This document shows, one piece after another, positions 33,267 to 46,617 of a stretch of DNA of 64,000 bases. The notes under the pieces were generated by a model. That model saw only the letters and a list, made by a program, of their open reading frames with translations, did no database searches and was not told the origin of the DNA. The stretch is from the NCBI GenBank assembly GCA_001792895.1, contig MARA01000023.1:310001-374000 (forward strand), in the 5' to 3' direction. The DNA comes from Lentinus brumalis (lineage: Eukaryota; Basidiomycota; Agaricomycetes; Polyporales; Polyporaceae). Numbering within the stretch: the stretch's first letter is position 1; every line of letters starts with the position of its first letter. A program made the position numbers and the translations under genes.

Positions 33267-34736
33267 ATGTCCTCGTCGTCGTTTCCGATCGATGCTGCTC
33301 AGGTAGTATCGGAACTACATGTCCTGCTACAGTAACATTGCTCATTCTAGTTGATGCCTGTGCGTCAGCTTGTCGCATTGTACATGCAGTGCATCTGCTA
33401 TGGTACGTTCTCGTCGCTGCCTGTCTACATCCGTACTTACCCAACGTCGCAGGTATGGTCCTGATAACTGTCGCCTATGGCTTGCGCGTTCTGCTCTGGT
33501 CTCGCGACGGACACCTGAAGAGGAGGGCACACATCAACTGGATTTTGGTTGGAGCCACCATTGCCATGTTCACCATCGCGACGCTGGAGATGGCTTTGGG
33601 GCTCCAGCACAACCTCGAAGCGTTCATCTACTATACCGGCCCTGGTGGCGCCATTGGCGAGTTCTCCGACATCTCAAACTGGGTCAACGTCATGCACACC
33701 GCGGATTATATCGTGCAGACATTTATCGGCGACGGCATCATGGTTCGTGTTGATATTTTGCCGTACTGGGATGGAGCTGACCTCTGGGGACATACAGGTG
33801 TACAGGTGCTATGTCGTTTATAACAGGAACTGGAAGATCGTCGTTGTACCAGCGCTCCTCTGGCTTGCAGAGACCGGTCAGTGACTCGCGCTCTCCGATA
33901 CTTCATACGAAGCTGAGGACGATCTTCGCTCCCTAGCGTGCGGTTGGGTCGTTGTTTACATCGAGGCGACATTGCATATTGCGGCCACTTTGAACGAAGC
34001 GCGTCTCGTGCCGTTCATCACTAGTGTCCTCTCTCTCACGCTTGCGATGACGACCATGACAACAGGTACGATACTCACTTCAAGTTCGTCAGGGAAGGCT
34101 GATCATATCCTACGAACTATTCAGGCCTGCTTATATACCGCATACTGACTATCAACGCCGGCGTCGCTGCCCAGAACGTCACACGCGTAGGCGGGAGCCT
34201 CAAGTTGACCCGTGTCGTCCGCATCCTCATCGAGTCTGGACTCCTCTATACCATCTCCGTTGTCGTCTTCTTCGGCACGTTCCTAGCATCCAACAATGCT
34301 CAATACGGGGTAGCTGACGTAGTACGTGATAGTATCTATCGCCTTGTCGGCCAATATTGTGTTGTCACTAACATGGCGGGGTCTCATATATATAGGTTGT
34401 CCAAGTCATTGTGAGCCATCCTCGATCTCTCTCCGACTTGCCGCTCGTCCGATTTGCTGACCTATCACGTCCTCGCACCAGCCGATCTCCTTCACCCTCA
34501 TCCTCATTCGCATAGATCAAGGCATCGCAGAGGAGACCTCCACAGTCCAGCCGTCAACTCTCCGGAAGCCCATCACGTTCCCTGGCAGGTCTGGCATGTC
34601 CGGCAGCAACACCTCTTCCGGCATCGCAATGTCTCGGTCCAACGTTTCCGGTAGCCAGAACGACACGTACATGATGGACAACCTGGGTGGTGACTGCGAC
34701 GGATGGAAGGTCGACCAGCTTGACCCGATGGTCTAA
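33267..34736 (+). CDS. Seven-helix integral membrane protein, basidiomycete orphan family
   Basis: The first exon MSSSSFPIDAAQ joins LMPVRQLVALYMQCICYG, then MVLITVAYGLRVLLWSRDG, INWILVGATIAMFTIATLEM, DYIVQTFIGDGIMVYRCYVV, WKIVVVPALLWLAETACGWV, VPFITSVLSLTLAMTTMTTG and IESGLLYTISVVVFFGTFLA. This is about seven hydrophobic segments. The C-terminus is a serine/threonine-rich cytoplasmic tail (SGSNTSSGIAMSRSNVSGS) ending in WKVDQLDPMV. The YRCYVVYNRNWKIV segment is characteristic of this mushroom family, whose members resemble receptors but have no proven function. Introns are 45-60 nt. The stop TAA is at 34734-34736. No close sequence relation to the DUF6533-like gene at 24.9 kb is visible beyond general topology. 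Confidence 0.82.
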
Positions 34737-36002
34737 ACACGGCTCGACTTCATACGGGCGGACTTCATACGGGCGGGTGCATGCTTCGTTCATCCTCCGG
34801 GTCTGGATGTAAGTTATGGTGGAGTGCGCCGACTCGCCTCTCATTACCTAGTAAATAGCCTGTACCCCGTCTGCTACTGCGTTCGAGACTCACAACGGCG
34901 AGTTCGGGCCAGTCCTTAAATCGCGTCCGCTCAAGTCCGCTTCTCGTCAATCTATAGTCTGTGCGATGAGGTCGTACCGTGGCCGACCTTGGTCTTCCAT
35001 GGCACGGATGTGCATGAGTTGATCACGAACCGCCCGATCCCCGTCGGTCCAGTAGCACAGTTGCGCCCAGTAGACGCGCTAGGGTGCCCCAGATACGCAG
35101 GCAATACGAGGTCTGATGAGAGCGAAGCACCCCGTGCGTGTCACTGTCGGAAGAATCCGAAGATGTAGTATACGTAGCATGGACTCGGAAGTCGCATTCA
35201 CTTGATATTAGCTATAGACTACGCCGTGTTTTCCAAGCACATCGCAGCATCTGTCGTGTGTGGTTCATCAATGCATCAGGCCGCGTCTCTCGAATTGCCG
35301 GCAGTCGGAGGATGGGCAGTAGGTGCATCGTGGCACGCAAGCCCGGGGTATCCGCGCCCGGGGCATCACTATAAGTTGGATTCAGCAGGAATATCCTCTC
35401 GTGGAACCGAGTCGAGTTTACGTACGTTCTCTTCCTCTTCCCGCCATGGTCAGCAGTGTGGCTGCTTCTTGGCATGAGCCACTCGGACAGCAGCCCCTCC
35501 TGCGCACGTTGATCGCCATGGGCAAGACGGCCGCGGTGCCTCCGAGTCCGTCAAGTTCGGAGATTCTTCGTGTCATGAATAGGCCACGCAGCATGTACCA
35601 GCTCACCAGCCGGTGCTCAGGTACGTATGGGTCGTGCTCGTTGATATACCTGCCAATGGTCTGTCTGTAGGGAATACGTACTGGCAAGGCCTACTCACTA
35701 CGTAGAACCGTCAAGTCGGAACGCCCGAGACCCAGATCTAATCTAATCTATAGCACTTTCTCGCCGAGGGTCACGGTGGAATCTGACCTCACAATCATCC
35801 ACCCATCGACCACGACGGTTATTGACGGAAAAAGCCTGTTCGAGGTGGATGGGAGCTGTTGGGAGATAGGTCACGACACACAGATTGGTGAGCGAGTCAT
35901 TCTTCACTTCTCATCGAGTCATTTTCGAGCCCACATCTACCTCAATTCTCGTCTCCCCTCTCCCCTGCGCCATCGCTCAAACGAACGCTCCAGAACCACA
36001 TA
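34737..36002. other. Intergenic region between 7-helix gene and LYS2
   Basis: About 1.3 kb. A 15-bp direct duplication (GACTTCATACGGGCG twice, 34746-34775) lies just after the upstream stop. A TAATCTAATCT tract occurs near 35740. The last 100 bp before the LYS2 start are pyrimidine-rich, as in many fungal promoters. No coding segment is recognised. Confidence 0.45.
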
Positions 36003-39000
36003 ATGGCTGACCGTCTTGCACGCGTCGTTGCACGTCTTCAAAATCTACCAGAGATCTCTCTGCCGACCGACTACCCTAGACCGACAGGAGCACACAAAGT
36101 AGTAGAGGCCGCTGCCACTGCTGAACTCTCCGAACAGACATGCATCGGCCTTACGAAGCTCGCTCTCTACGATGAGAATGACGCCGATAGCGACGATGAC
36201 TCCTCGGACGCAAGCACTCCGAGGCCGTCTGCGTTCCACCTCCTCCTGGCCGCATTCTCTGTCTTGCTTCACAGGTACACCGGTGACACGGACTTGCTGA
36301 TCGGCTCTTCTTCCTTTTCTGCCCGAGATCCGCTCGTCCTTCGGCTCGCGATTGGCCCCGAGGATCCGTTCTGGGCAGTGGTACGGAAGGTGCAACAAGT
36401 CGAGAAGGAAGCCGAGGCGGACAGTGTGCCGTATGAATCCATCATACGCGCGCTCGGAAAGGACAAGGCAGACACGGTAGAGGGCTCACGACCGCTCTTC
36501 CGTGTCCGATTCTTCGACGAGACCGACTCTCCCCAAGAGCAGTTCCTCCGGACTACCAGTCTGACTTCCGACCTCACGATCTTCGTCACGCGTCAGCAAG
36601 AGTCGACTCGCAGCTCCATTGCGCCCCACATCTCTCTCCGTATCCTGTACAACTCGCTGCTGTTCACCTCGGCGCGGATATCATGCATCGTGGACCAGCT
36701 CTCGGTCCTCCTCCGTCGGGTTGCCGCTAACCCCCTCGCGCCAGTCGGATCTGTCCCTCTGCTTACTCCCTCACAGCGTGCAAAGCTCCCTGACCCCACT
36801 GGCGACCTCAACTGGTGCGATTTCAAGGGAGCGATTCCGCACATCTTCTCGCGGAACGCGAGACAGTGGCCCGATCGCACCTGCGTGGTCCAGTGCATCC
36901 CTGCGGCTAGCTTGGACGAACCGCAGGAGAAGCGCACGTTCACGTACAGCCAGATCCTCCATGCATCCAACGTCCTCTCGCACCATCTCCTCCAAGGTGG
37001 CTTGCAGCGCGAGGAGGTCGTTATGGTCTACGCATACCGAAGCGTCGAACTTGTCGTTGCGGTCATGGCCATCTTGAAGGCCGGTGCGACGTTCTCTGTT
37101 ATTGACCCAGCATATCCGCCCTCAAGACAGACCATTTACCTCAAGGTCGCCCAGCCCCGCGCACTCGTGGTGCTCAAGGGCGCGGGAAAGATTTGCCCCA
37201 CCGTTCGCGAGTTCATCTCGTCAGAGCTGCAGATTCGCGTAGAGGTTCCCGCCTTGGAGCTCCTCCCCAATGGACAGATCGCCGGAGGCGCGCACGAAGA
37301 TGGGTCTGAAGACGTCCTGAAGCCGCAGATGCAGCTTGTCGATACCGATCCGGACGTTCCATTAGGCCCGGATAGCGTGGCGACGCTGTCTTTTACGAGT
37401 GGAAGCACCGGCATCCCGAAGGGCGTCAAGGGCAGACACTACAGCCTAACGCATTTCTTCCCCTGGATGGGCGAGCGATTCGGAATTGGGGAGCACTCCA
37501 AGTTTACTATGCTGAGCGGTATCGCTCACGATCCTATTCAGCGCGACAGTAAGTCGCTTCCCACCTTCCAGTTGAACGCGACTTATTGATCATTCTAGTG
37601 TTCACCCCGCTGTTCTTCGGTGCAAGCCTCTACGTTCCAACGGCGGACGACATCGGCACGCCCGGACGCCTCGCAGAGTGGATGGCCGACAACGAAGTCA
37701 CGGTGACGCATCTCACTCCAGCGATGGGTCAGCTCCTCTCCGCGCAAGCCACTCGCCAGATTCCTTCGCTGCGCAACGCGTTCTTCGTCGGGGATGTGCT
37801 CACCAAGCGCGACTGTCTCCGTCTGCAGTCTCTCGCTGCCAACGTGCGCATCGTGAACATGTACGGAACAACTGAGACGCAGCGTGCAGTCTCGTACTTC
37901 CTCATCCCCTCCGTGTCCGAGGACGCGACGTTCCTCGCGACGCAGAAGGACATCATGCCCGCTGGCGAGGGCATGATCGACGTCCAGCTTCTTGTCGTCA
38001 ACCGGAACGACCGCACGGTTCCCTGTGCGGTTGGAGAGGTCGGCGAGATTTACGTCCGCTCTGGCGGTCTCGCCGAAGGCTATTCGGACCCCCAGGCCAC
38101 CGCGGAGAAGTTCGTCGAGAACTGGTTCTGCGCAGATGCCCCGCCTCGTCCGGACACCATTCGCAACCCGCCCGACGGCTCTCCTCCTGGTCCAGAAGCG
38201 CAGTTCTGGAAGGGCGTACGCGACAGGATGTACCGCTCTGGTGACCTCGGCCGCTATCTGCCCGATGGCATTGTCGAGTGCACAGGTCGTGCGGACGACC
38301 AAGTCAAGATCCGCGGATTCCGTATCGAGCTCGGAGAGATCGATACTCACCTCAGCCAGCACCCTCTCATTCGCGAGAACGTGACGCTCGTACGGAGAGA
38401 CAAAGACGAGGAGAAGATACTTGTCACGTACTTCGTACCGGTCAGCGGGCCCGCGTTGGACGAGTATGTGAGTGACATTGGGGAAGACGATGACAGGGGT
38501 CTTGTCAGCGGCATGAAGAAGTACAGACGCCTCATCAAGGAGATCCGGGAGTACCTCAAGAAGAAGCTCCCGAGTTACAGCGTCCCTACATGTGAGTGTC
38601 GATGCCCTTTCTGCAGCAAGGTCGAGTACTCATCCATCGTCGCCCATGCCAGTGTTCGTTCCACTGAAGCGCATGCCGCTGAATCCCAACGGCAAGATTG
38701 ACAAGCCCGCCCTGCCGTTCCCGGACACAGCTCAGGCTGCGTCCTCTGAACCTTCTCGTGCCGGACCTGCTGCCAACCCGACAGAAGAGGCCATCCGCGC
38801 AATCTGGGCACGTATTCTGCCAAATGCACCTTCGCCACTCCCTCTCGACGAAAGCTTCTTCGACCTCGGCGGCCACTCGATCCTCGCAACGCGCCTCATC
38901 TTCGAGATTCGCAAGGCGTTCCTCATCGACGCACCCCTTGGGCTCGTCTTCGACAAGCCTACCATCTCGCAGCTCGCTGACGCTGTCGAACGCATGCGTA

Positions 39001-40539
39001 ACGCAGACCTCGGGCTTGCAGGTGCCAATGGAGGTTCTACCTCACCCACTGCGGAGGTCTCGGACTCTGCTGAGCGGGGAGCAGCCAAGCGCGTAGAATA
39101 CAGCCAGGACTTTGAGCAGCTGTTATCACAGATGCCGGACTCATATCCCTCTGCGCCCAAGGACTCCACCAGCCGCTCGCTCACGGTATTCTTGACGGGA
39201 GCAACTGGCTTCCTCGGCGCGTTCATCATGCGCGACTTACTCCGGCGCGCAGACCGCGTTAAGAAGGTCATCTGTCTCGTGCGTGCATCCGACGACGCCA
39301 AGGCCGTCGACCGCCTCCGTGACTCAGCTGTGGGCCGCGGTGTCTGGGACGAGGAATGGGTCAAGAGCGGCAGGCTCGAAGTCGTCCGGGGTGACCTGGA
39401 CAGACCGCGCTTCGGGCTCGACAGCGCTGCATGGATGCGTGTCGCAGGCGAGGCAGACGCCATCATCCACAACGGCGCCCTGGTGAGTCATCTTTCGATT
39501 TGCATCGTCCACGCCGCGGACTCTGAGATGCGACCCTGCCCTAGGTCCACTGGGTGTACCCGTACGAGAAGCTTCGCTCCGCGAACGTCCTCGGCACGCT
39601 CACAGCCGTCGAGCTCGCGGCTACGGGCAAGCCGAAGTTGTTCACGTTCGTCTCCTCGACATCAGCGATCGACACCGAGTACTATGTCCAGCTCTCGGAC
39701 AGTCTCGGGGCTGTCCCTGAGAGCGACGACCTCGAGGGCGCACGCAACTCACTCAAGACCGGATACGGCCAGAGCAAGTGGGTGTCCGAGAAGCTGCTGT
39801 TCGAGGCGGGCAAGCGTGGCCTGCGTGGCCACATCATCCGCCCCGGCTACGTTGTGGGCGACTCGCAGTCGGCAGGTACGTCTCGGCTGCATTCGCCTCC
39901 CAAGGAAGAGCTGACCGAACACACACACAACCACCCACAGTGACGAACACGGACGACTTCCTCTGGCGCCTTGTCAAGGGCTGCATCCAGCTGGGCCTCG
40001 TCCCGGACATCAACAACACCGTGAACATGGTCCCCGTCGACCACGTCGCGCGGTGCTGCGCGCTCGCCGCGCTGTCGCCCCTGCCCCCGCCCAAGGACGC
40101 GCTCAGCGTGCTGCACGTCACGGCCGCCCCGCGCCCGACGTTCAACGACTTCCTTGGGGCACTCGCGCAGTACGGCTACGCGACGGAGCGGAGCGAGTAT
40201 CTGCTCTGGCGGCGGCAGCTCGAGCGGCACGTCATGGACGTGCAGGACAACGCGCTGTTCCCGCTGCTGCACTTCGTGCTCGACGACCTGCCGACGAGCA
40301 CGAAGGCACCGGAACTGGACGACACGAACATGCGTGCGGTGCTCGCGCCGCATGTCAAGGCGGAGAAGGGGGAGAAGGTGAACGCGACCGTAGACGATGA
40401 GCTGATGGGCAAGTACCTTGCGTGGCTCGTCGATGCGGAGTTCTTGCCACGGCCGACTGGGAAGGCCGAGAAGGCGCTGCCGCAGCTCGTCCATGCTCCT
40501 GGGACGATCGTGAAAGCCGTTGGACGGAGCGGGAACTAG
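36003..40539 (+). CDS. LYS2: L-2-aminoadipate reductase (alpha-aminoadipate reductase)
   Basis: Reduces L-2-aminoadipate to its 6-semialdehyde with ATP and NADPH in the fungal lysine pathway. Five exons (36003-37548, 37599-38591, 38653-39482, 39545-39875, 39941-40539) sum to 4299 nt, giving 1432 residues, the normal length. A condensation-like N-terminus leads to the adenylation domain: [20 protein letters not shown] core, [25 protein letters not shown] and [20 protein letters not shown]. The carrier domain has [14 protein letters not shown] with the phosphopantetheine serine. The reductase domain starts at [20 protein letters not shown] and holds [10 protein letters not shown] and [13 protein letters not shown]. 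It needs a phosphopantetheinyl transferase (Lys5), not present here. Domain order A-T-R with family-specific motifs separates it from a generic NRPS-like reductase. Intact. Confidence 0.96.
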
Positions 40540-40782
40540 GTTCGCGTGCTAAAAGTATCATAGGCGTCGTAGTAGACATACAAGAGAAGAATGCACAATG
40601 TACCAGAGCAATATATGCAACCATGCTGCTGACCCCATCGGGCGTAAGCTCCACGTCAAGACAATACTGTAGTCAAACTGAGACTAGTACCTGGTGCAAG
40701 TAGAGAACTGCATGTGCAGTATATGTCCCAAAACATCCGTGCAGTAATCTGCCTCCTTCCGAATCCAGAGTCAAGCATAGAT

Positions 40783-42129
40783 TCAACCCCAAATAGCTTC
40801 TGCATCCACCTCACGCGCAGGCCGTTCGCCATGCGGTGCTCCGTTCGGGGCCGTCTCCTCGTCCGGCGGGAGCGCGATGGGTCCTGTCCTGCGGGTACGC
40901 CCGCGAAACCAGCCCCAGATGATGGATGCAACCAAGGCGGTGGGATGCAAGACCGTGAAGACAATCACCGTGAGCTGTGTGTGCGTAGTCAGCGCATATG
41001 TCCGTAGAAAATGCGGGGCATCTCTGGTGGCACAGAGACTCACCATGACGGGGTATGGCTTTGGCTTCAGAGTCCATTGGCTTGCACATATCCAGCTTGC
41101 AGCGATACACCACACAAAGTCACGGCGGATGGCGATAATCAGGATACCTGCGGGCTCACGTCAGCGCTATTCAGACACTAATTCAAGTAGATGGACAGGA
41201 CGCACTGAGAATGTTGACCACGAGCACGACTATGAACCCAGACCACATCCCGCGGCCGTAGTGTTGAGGTTCACCGGGCGACCAAGTTTTTCCTAAGGTG
41301 ATGCTGCGAACGAGTGTCAGGCAGAGTGGCACATGAGTCCAAACGTTCATACGTACAAGAGACTGAACGGAAACAGGACACCGAGGGGTAGGAGTAGAAA
41401 CGCTCGCACAGGTGCGTGGATAAATGCAAGCTCCAATGGTCTGTGGGTGCGTCCATTAGTCCGCCTCAATCATACTGCAAGAGCATTTCCTTACTTTTTG
41501 GTAGTGGGAACGTGGTATATGAGGAGAACTATGTTGGCATACAGCAGCAGGACGAGTAACACTCCAAGCAGGATGGTCGAAATCAGGAAAGCTTGCAAGA
41601 TCTGTTGAGGTGGGGTTACATGCATACAACAAACGACTCATGACAATAGCACATACCCATGAGATTGCCCAGAAGCCCATGACCCAATTCGAGAGCATGA
41701 TAGGGTAGCCACATCCCTTGATGAGCGCACGTTTCGCCTCCGGGTCGCGCGAAAACACGAGCAGAACGCAATAGCCAACTTGCAGGATATATATGGCGAC
41801 GATGTAGATAGTTATCATAGACGGCTGAGGGGATATGGAAGAGGGGTAGAGCTTGGATATGTCCTCTGTCTTGTGGTCAGTAACCCACACTTTTGACGAC
41901 GAGTCTTGGCGATTTCACTTACCAAGATTGGGGTTGAGGATGAACCTGCAGGTCATCAATGTCGCGATGTTGACGAGCAGTGACAGCGGCGTCAACACCT
42001 GCAATCTGCGCATGTCCTCCTCAGTACGATGCTCGATGTATAACGTTTGTACGGCGAGACCAACCTGATGAGCGCGAGGTACTCCCTCACGGCGGGATGG
42101 TTGGTGTCGATAGGTAACTCTTCCATCAT
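40783..42129 (-). CDS. Uncharacterised multi-pass membrane protein
   Basis: Starts MMEELPIDTNHPAVREYLAL at 42129. An intron (GTTGGT...GCGCAG) gives LIRLQVLTPLSLLVNIATLM, followed by MITIYIVAIYILQVGYCVLL, KGCGYPIMLSNWVMGFWAIS, LISTILLGVLLVLLLYANIV, HAPVRAFLLLPLGVLFPFSL, GFIVVLVVNILSVLIIAIRR, FVWCIAASWICASQW and LTVIVFTVLHPTALVASIIW. This is roughly seven or eight membrane spans in about 290 residues. The tail is hydrophilic (PPDEETAPNGAPHGERPA) and ends in EVDAEAIWG. I do not recognise a named family; similar proteins of unknown function occur in basidiomycetes. It converges on LYS2, with 243 bp between stops. A transporter, sensor or lipid-modifying role cannot be told apart. Confidence 0.75.
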
Positions 42130-45100
42130 CGGAGTGAGCTAGGGGGTGGTAAGGTAGAGAGCCTGGAGGATGGCTCTGGGGTCGTGAAGGTCGTGTCTAG
42201 AGTCGTTGGCGGCCATTTCGACAGCGAGCTCGCCACAGGACGCAACGGGCTCAGTGATGTCATGGATGCTTTCGCTTAGGACTATGACCCAAACCCTAGC
42301 GTAGGGTCAAGGAGCTGTGCCCTGTGGGCGCCTGCCCAGGAAAGGAACTTGTTTGGGAACCACCACTACGGACTGGCCTGTGGCTAGCGTGTGTGTCCAC
42401 GTACATGCCTGAATATGAGATTCGGTGAGGTCAAATATCTAACAAATTTACACTGTGCACTGTGCTGACAGGACACTTGGGACAGCGTCGTGGCCCGCCG
42501 TAAACCTTCAAGTTGGACGCAGTCCCGTCCAGAGTTCACCTCACTATTGTATGCGTATGCATCAAGATCTGAGAGAGGGGCGTGTCTAAGCCGCGTATGC
42601 GACTAGGGTTTGCGAGCGAGCAACTACAAACCGTTGCGTCCCGAAAATATCCGCTACGAACGACTGGGAGGTTCGCGAAACACAGTCGGCAGAGTGCGTG
42701 TCCTCCCGTGCCCCATGACAGGCACTGACACATGCCACACAGGTCAGCGATTGATTTGGCTGCTCATTTGAGTCTCCGCTGAAGATCTTTTGGACCCAGC
42801 TTGCTATTTACTGTGACCCCATACCTGCATCCCGGAGCCTTCGCGAAGCCTCAGCACACCACCTTCCCCCGGAAAGGGCCTTCGTCGGAGATAGTCTATC
42901 TACAGCATGACCTCCCACGTTCCTGCTGCAATGAGCGAACGGACATAGGACTTACGGCAGACAAATTTTTGTCCTTCTTGACCATCATCGATTTATCCCG
43001 GCCGCCGCAGTACATGCTGGTGGGGTTCTCCGGCGCCCTGACCCTTATGGACGATATCGTCGCAAGCTGCTGGTGGATATTCAGGCGCAAAACACTCGTT
43101 TGCTCGTCTCAAGCTCACGCTCTACGTGTGAAGCATCCTATCCGAAGGTCTGCCTGGGCCTTCCATGCTTTACTACAGCTTCTCGTGACCCGGACCGCAC
43201 CCGTGAGCCTACCCCGGCCACTTCTTCCTTAGAATCGATGATATTCGCTCACTCAGCGCGGTGAACCTTCTACACGGCTTACCCATACCCTGGTCCCAAG
43301 ACACAGACACGCGGGGATAACTCGCCCCATTGAGTCCGAGTAAGTGATGGTTCTGATTCCCATCAACTGTGGCAAGGTTAGCACAAGGTTAACTGACATC
43401 TCCATCATTCCCTCAGTACGTTCTGCTTCGCTCACGTCCTTCGGCGAGCTTCGCGGGAGGCAGACTCGCAGGAGTTCACCTTCGGCTCCCGCCTCCTGCC
43501 TGTACACCCCCTGAATCGGGTGCAGAGCGGCGTCCTCGCGAAGAAGGGGTGAATGTGACGCCTGTTCTCGAACACGAACACACCGCTATACCAGGCGGCC
43601 GTCCGTCCTCCCAGCCAGCTATCTATAGCCGCATACACCAGACCCTCATCCCATGAGCGTCGAACGCCGTATATAGGGCAAGACACGTCCAGACTCGATT
43701 CGTACGCCACCACTCATTGTTGTCTAACCTTGTATGTGGCTGACAGGGCTGAGAGTGTACCGTCTGGATGCAGATAAAGTTTAGCGAAGCCACGAGGATC
43801 CCCCTCTGTAGCCCATGAACGCTCACCCGCGCGTTGTGGCCCTGATTCTCTCCATCGATGCACGTTTGCGAAGAACGGGGTTTGCTGTCGAACCAGCGCC
43901 CCCCGTTTGCTCCCGGTATTCCTACTGCGACGCCCAGTATCATACCGACACCGGCAGAGTAAGTTCCCGGGAACTGGACGCTGGGAGGTCTAACAAGCAG
44001 GTTCTGCACCCGTGCACTCCATGTCCGTTGTGCACACGGTCAGTGCGAGTCAGCTGCCTCTTGAACCGCCACACATCTGTTACCCCTCTATCAATACTTA
44101 CGGTACCCTCAAGTCGCAGGGAAGATCGTATCGCGGACACAGCGGTCAGGCAGCAACATGAATACGTCAGAAGACATATTAACGTACGTGAGGCCACGCC
44201 GCACTTTGTTTCGCCGCTTGCCATGGTGCGCTGACGCCAGGGGCATAGAGTCTAGGACGTCTCTGGCATGGTCCACGGCCAGGAATAGATCTGTGCGCCC
44301 CACGGGCCACGCCCTCGCTGGAAAGTCAATGCCACGCACCATTATCTCATTTCAATCGCAGCCTCAACTTTTGGGGGTACCTTGTGCCGCCCATTGTTTT
44401 GGTATCGACACAACCAGTCGGCGTCATCCAGGCGACAATCCATTTATCGCGATTTCCCCACCAGGGTCCTAGGGTCCAGTGTAACCCGCATATCGCACAC
44501 AATGCACCCACGGCGCAGAGCTGCCCTACTTGGCTCACTGGCATCCAGACAGACTGCGGTCTGCCACTCCGAGCCGGTACCGTCGTCGGGCCATGACATC
44601 GCACAAGGCCCTGTCGCCTGTCTCCTGTCGTCGACTCCGCCCGCGACAGGACCGCTGAAGCACTCCCCAAGCCTCGAGCCTCCAGGGTTGCACGTCTCCG
44701 GAGTCACCCGCAGGCGGGGCGACACGTTAGACAGCAACGGCGCCGCGCGTAACTTCCCAGTATCTTTCATATTCATGTCGACGTCCCTGGGTGTCGTTGG
44801 AAGCACTCTAATGCCCCTCACCATGGACTAGTCACCCTTCCCACACCCACGAGCGGCGAGCCACCCGCAACCGGCCTCCCATTTACCCACACTGCGGCGC
44901 CGATAGACTTCTCCCATTATCTCCCGCATCTCGCAGTCAATCTTGCTCGCCAGTCCCAGGGAGCATGGACCGCAGCGCCTCCCGCGCTATTACGCTGCAC
45001 GGCCGTAATGTCTGCAGCATCTTTGACACATCTTCTTCGGCGAAATCAACGCACCCCGCCGCCTGCCACTGGTGCGGCCGCGACATCGCGGTGTCAACTC

Positions 45101-46617
45101 TTTCCCGTACCACTTCACATTGATAGAGGAATCCGCATACCGCAGGACTGCACCCGGCGAGTGATTCATATAACTATACAATGACACGCAGCGTCATACG
45201 CGTTGACAGGCCCGCAGCACGCCCTCCTTCGCGTCGACGCATCCACGCACTTCACCCATTCAATCTTCATATCCTGGTGCTCGTCGCTTCGCATTCTCCC
45301 GCCGCGTTCTGCTCTCCCGTCTAACTTCTAAGGCTCGACGGCCCGCAACGGGTTCCGCGGCGTCGCTAGGACGCCTCGAAGGCCACGCCCTCCCCAAATC
45401 CAATTCACAGAGCGGGATTCGACGGCATTCGAAGAACAGCGCGTCCTCGTGACTCCCACGTCTGTCCATATCGCAGCTCGCGGCAGGCGCCCCGGTGCCA
45501 GTGGACGGCTGAATGTGAAGAGGTGTTCGCTGTCATCCGTCGCGAGTACGCTGTCATCCGTCGCGAGTACGCTGTCGTCGTCAACAGACCGAAGTACGAG
45601 GGCCCGAGTTGGCCCTCCAGCCGGGACGATGGCCCGGCGGGGCTCGGGGGCGGAGAAACAGCAAGTCGAGAACAGGGAGGCGCAATGCACTCGTACGTAA
45701 ACCACAAAGGCGCATACAGGGCACCGATCCGTGTGGCATCATCATGCCTTCTTCCGAGCCCCCAGCCAGGGCAGCCCCTTGCGAGCTCCTCTACAACACT
45801 GAATAAGTGGCGTCGTCTCGTGAGTCGCACATACACGAGGTCCGAGGCCTTCACCCACCATGATTCCACCCCAGATGGCGGACGAAGGGGTGCTCGTTCG
45901 CGCGCGAGAATTTGGTGGCGTTTTCGTTCGCCCTGTTCGCCGCTGATGCACATACAGTGCAGCGCACGACGCTGAGGGTGCCGGCACGGCTTGTACGTAC
46001 GAACGACTCACGAGGGTCCACGATTCTATGCACTCCCACAAGTCTGTGAACATACGGAATAGTAAGAAATGGCCTCCATCTCCCATGCTCGTCCTTACGC
46101 GGCTCCCGGTCATGGACGAGCGACTGAGGGAAGCCCAACCAGATGCATGCACTCGCCTTCGTACTCGTAGATCCCCCCTCAGAAGTTCGCGGGCGGATAT
46201 CATACCCCATTCGACGTTATCCCGACAATGTCTCGACGTCGTAACATGATCAAACCGACATTTCGCAGATCGGTAAGTATGCGCACCTGATAGATCTCGG
46301 CGACTTGAGAGTTGACTTCTATAGACATGTACGACTGCGACCAGGACATTGATGCAGACGTGCAAATCGAGACCCTGATCTTCACTGCGTGTGGTCCGAC
46401 TGGCGCGCGGAGTCCGGGGGAATCACTAAATTAACAATACTCGAGAAACAGTTCCCGCCAAAGCGATTTTGCATAGAAGATACAAGGAAAACCAGCTGCC
46501 CCACCGTTCCGTACCCTGGTCCGTCCCGGAGCACCTCGGAGGGGTGAGCATCTCGTTGCGAAGAGACGCGTACCAACCAACAACCGGCCCATACCGCCGA
46601 GCTGGAGCCGAAGACAT
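42130..46617. other. 4.5-kb stretch without a supportable gene
   Basis: Short open frames are present on both strands, none longer than about 210 codons. None has a recognisable domain or joins by good splice sites into a conserved protein. A 21-bp unit beginning GCTGTCATCC is directly duplicated at 45529-45570. I see no long terminal repeats, no transposase or reverse-transcriptase motif and no poly-A tract. It may be a decayed transposon or a long non-coding interval. The last part (46621-46900) carries the SURF4 3' exons. Confidence 0.5.

Noticed and set aside
36003..40539. Secondary-metabolite NRPS-like gene
   Set aside because: The A-T-R domain order, length (1432 residues) and motifs match alpha-aminoadipate reductase; no condensation or tailoring cluster surrounds it.
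42285..42310. Telomere-like CCCTA motif
   Set aside because: A single AACCCTAG with an adjacent inverted partner, not an array.
44382..44831. 149-codon open frame in the gene desert
   Set aside because: It overlaps a minus-strand frame of similar size and neither has a domain or splice-linked partner.
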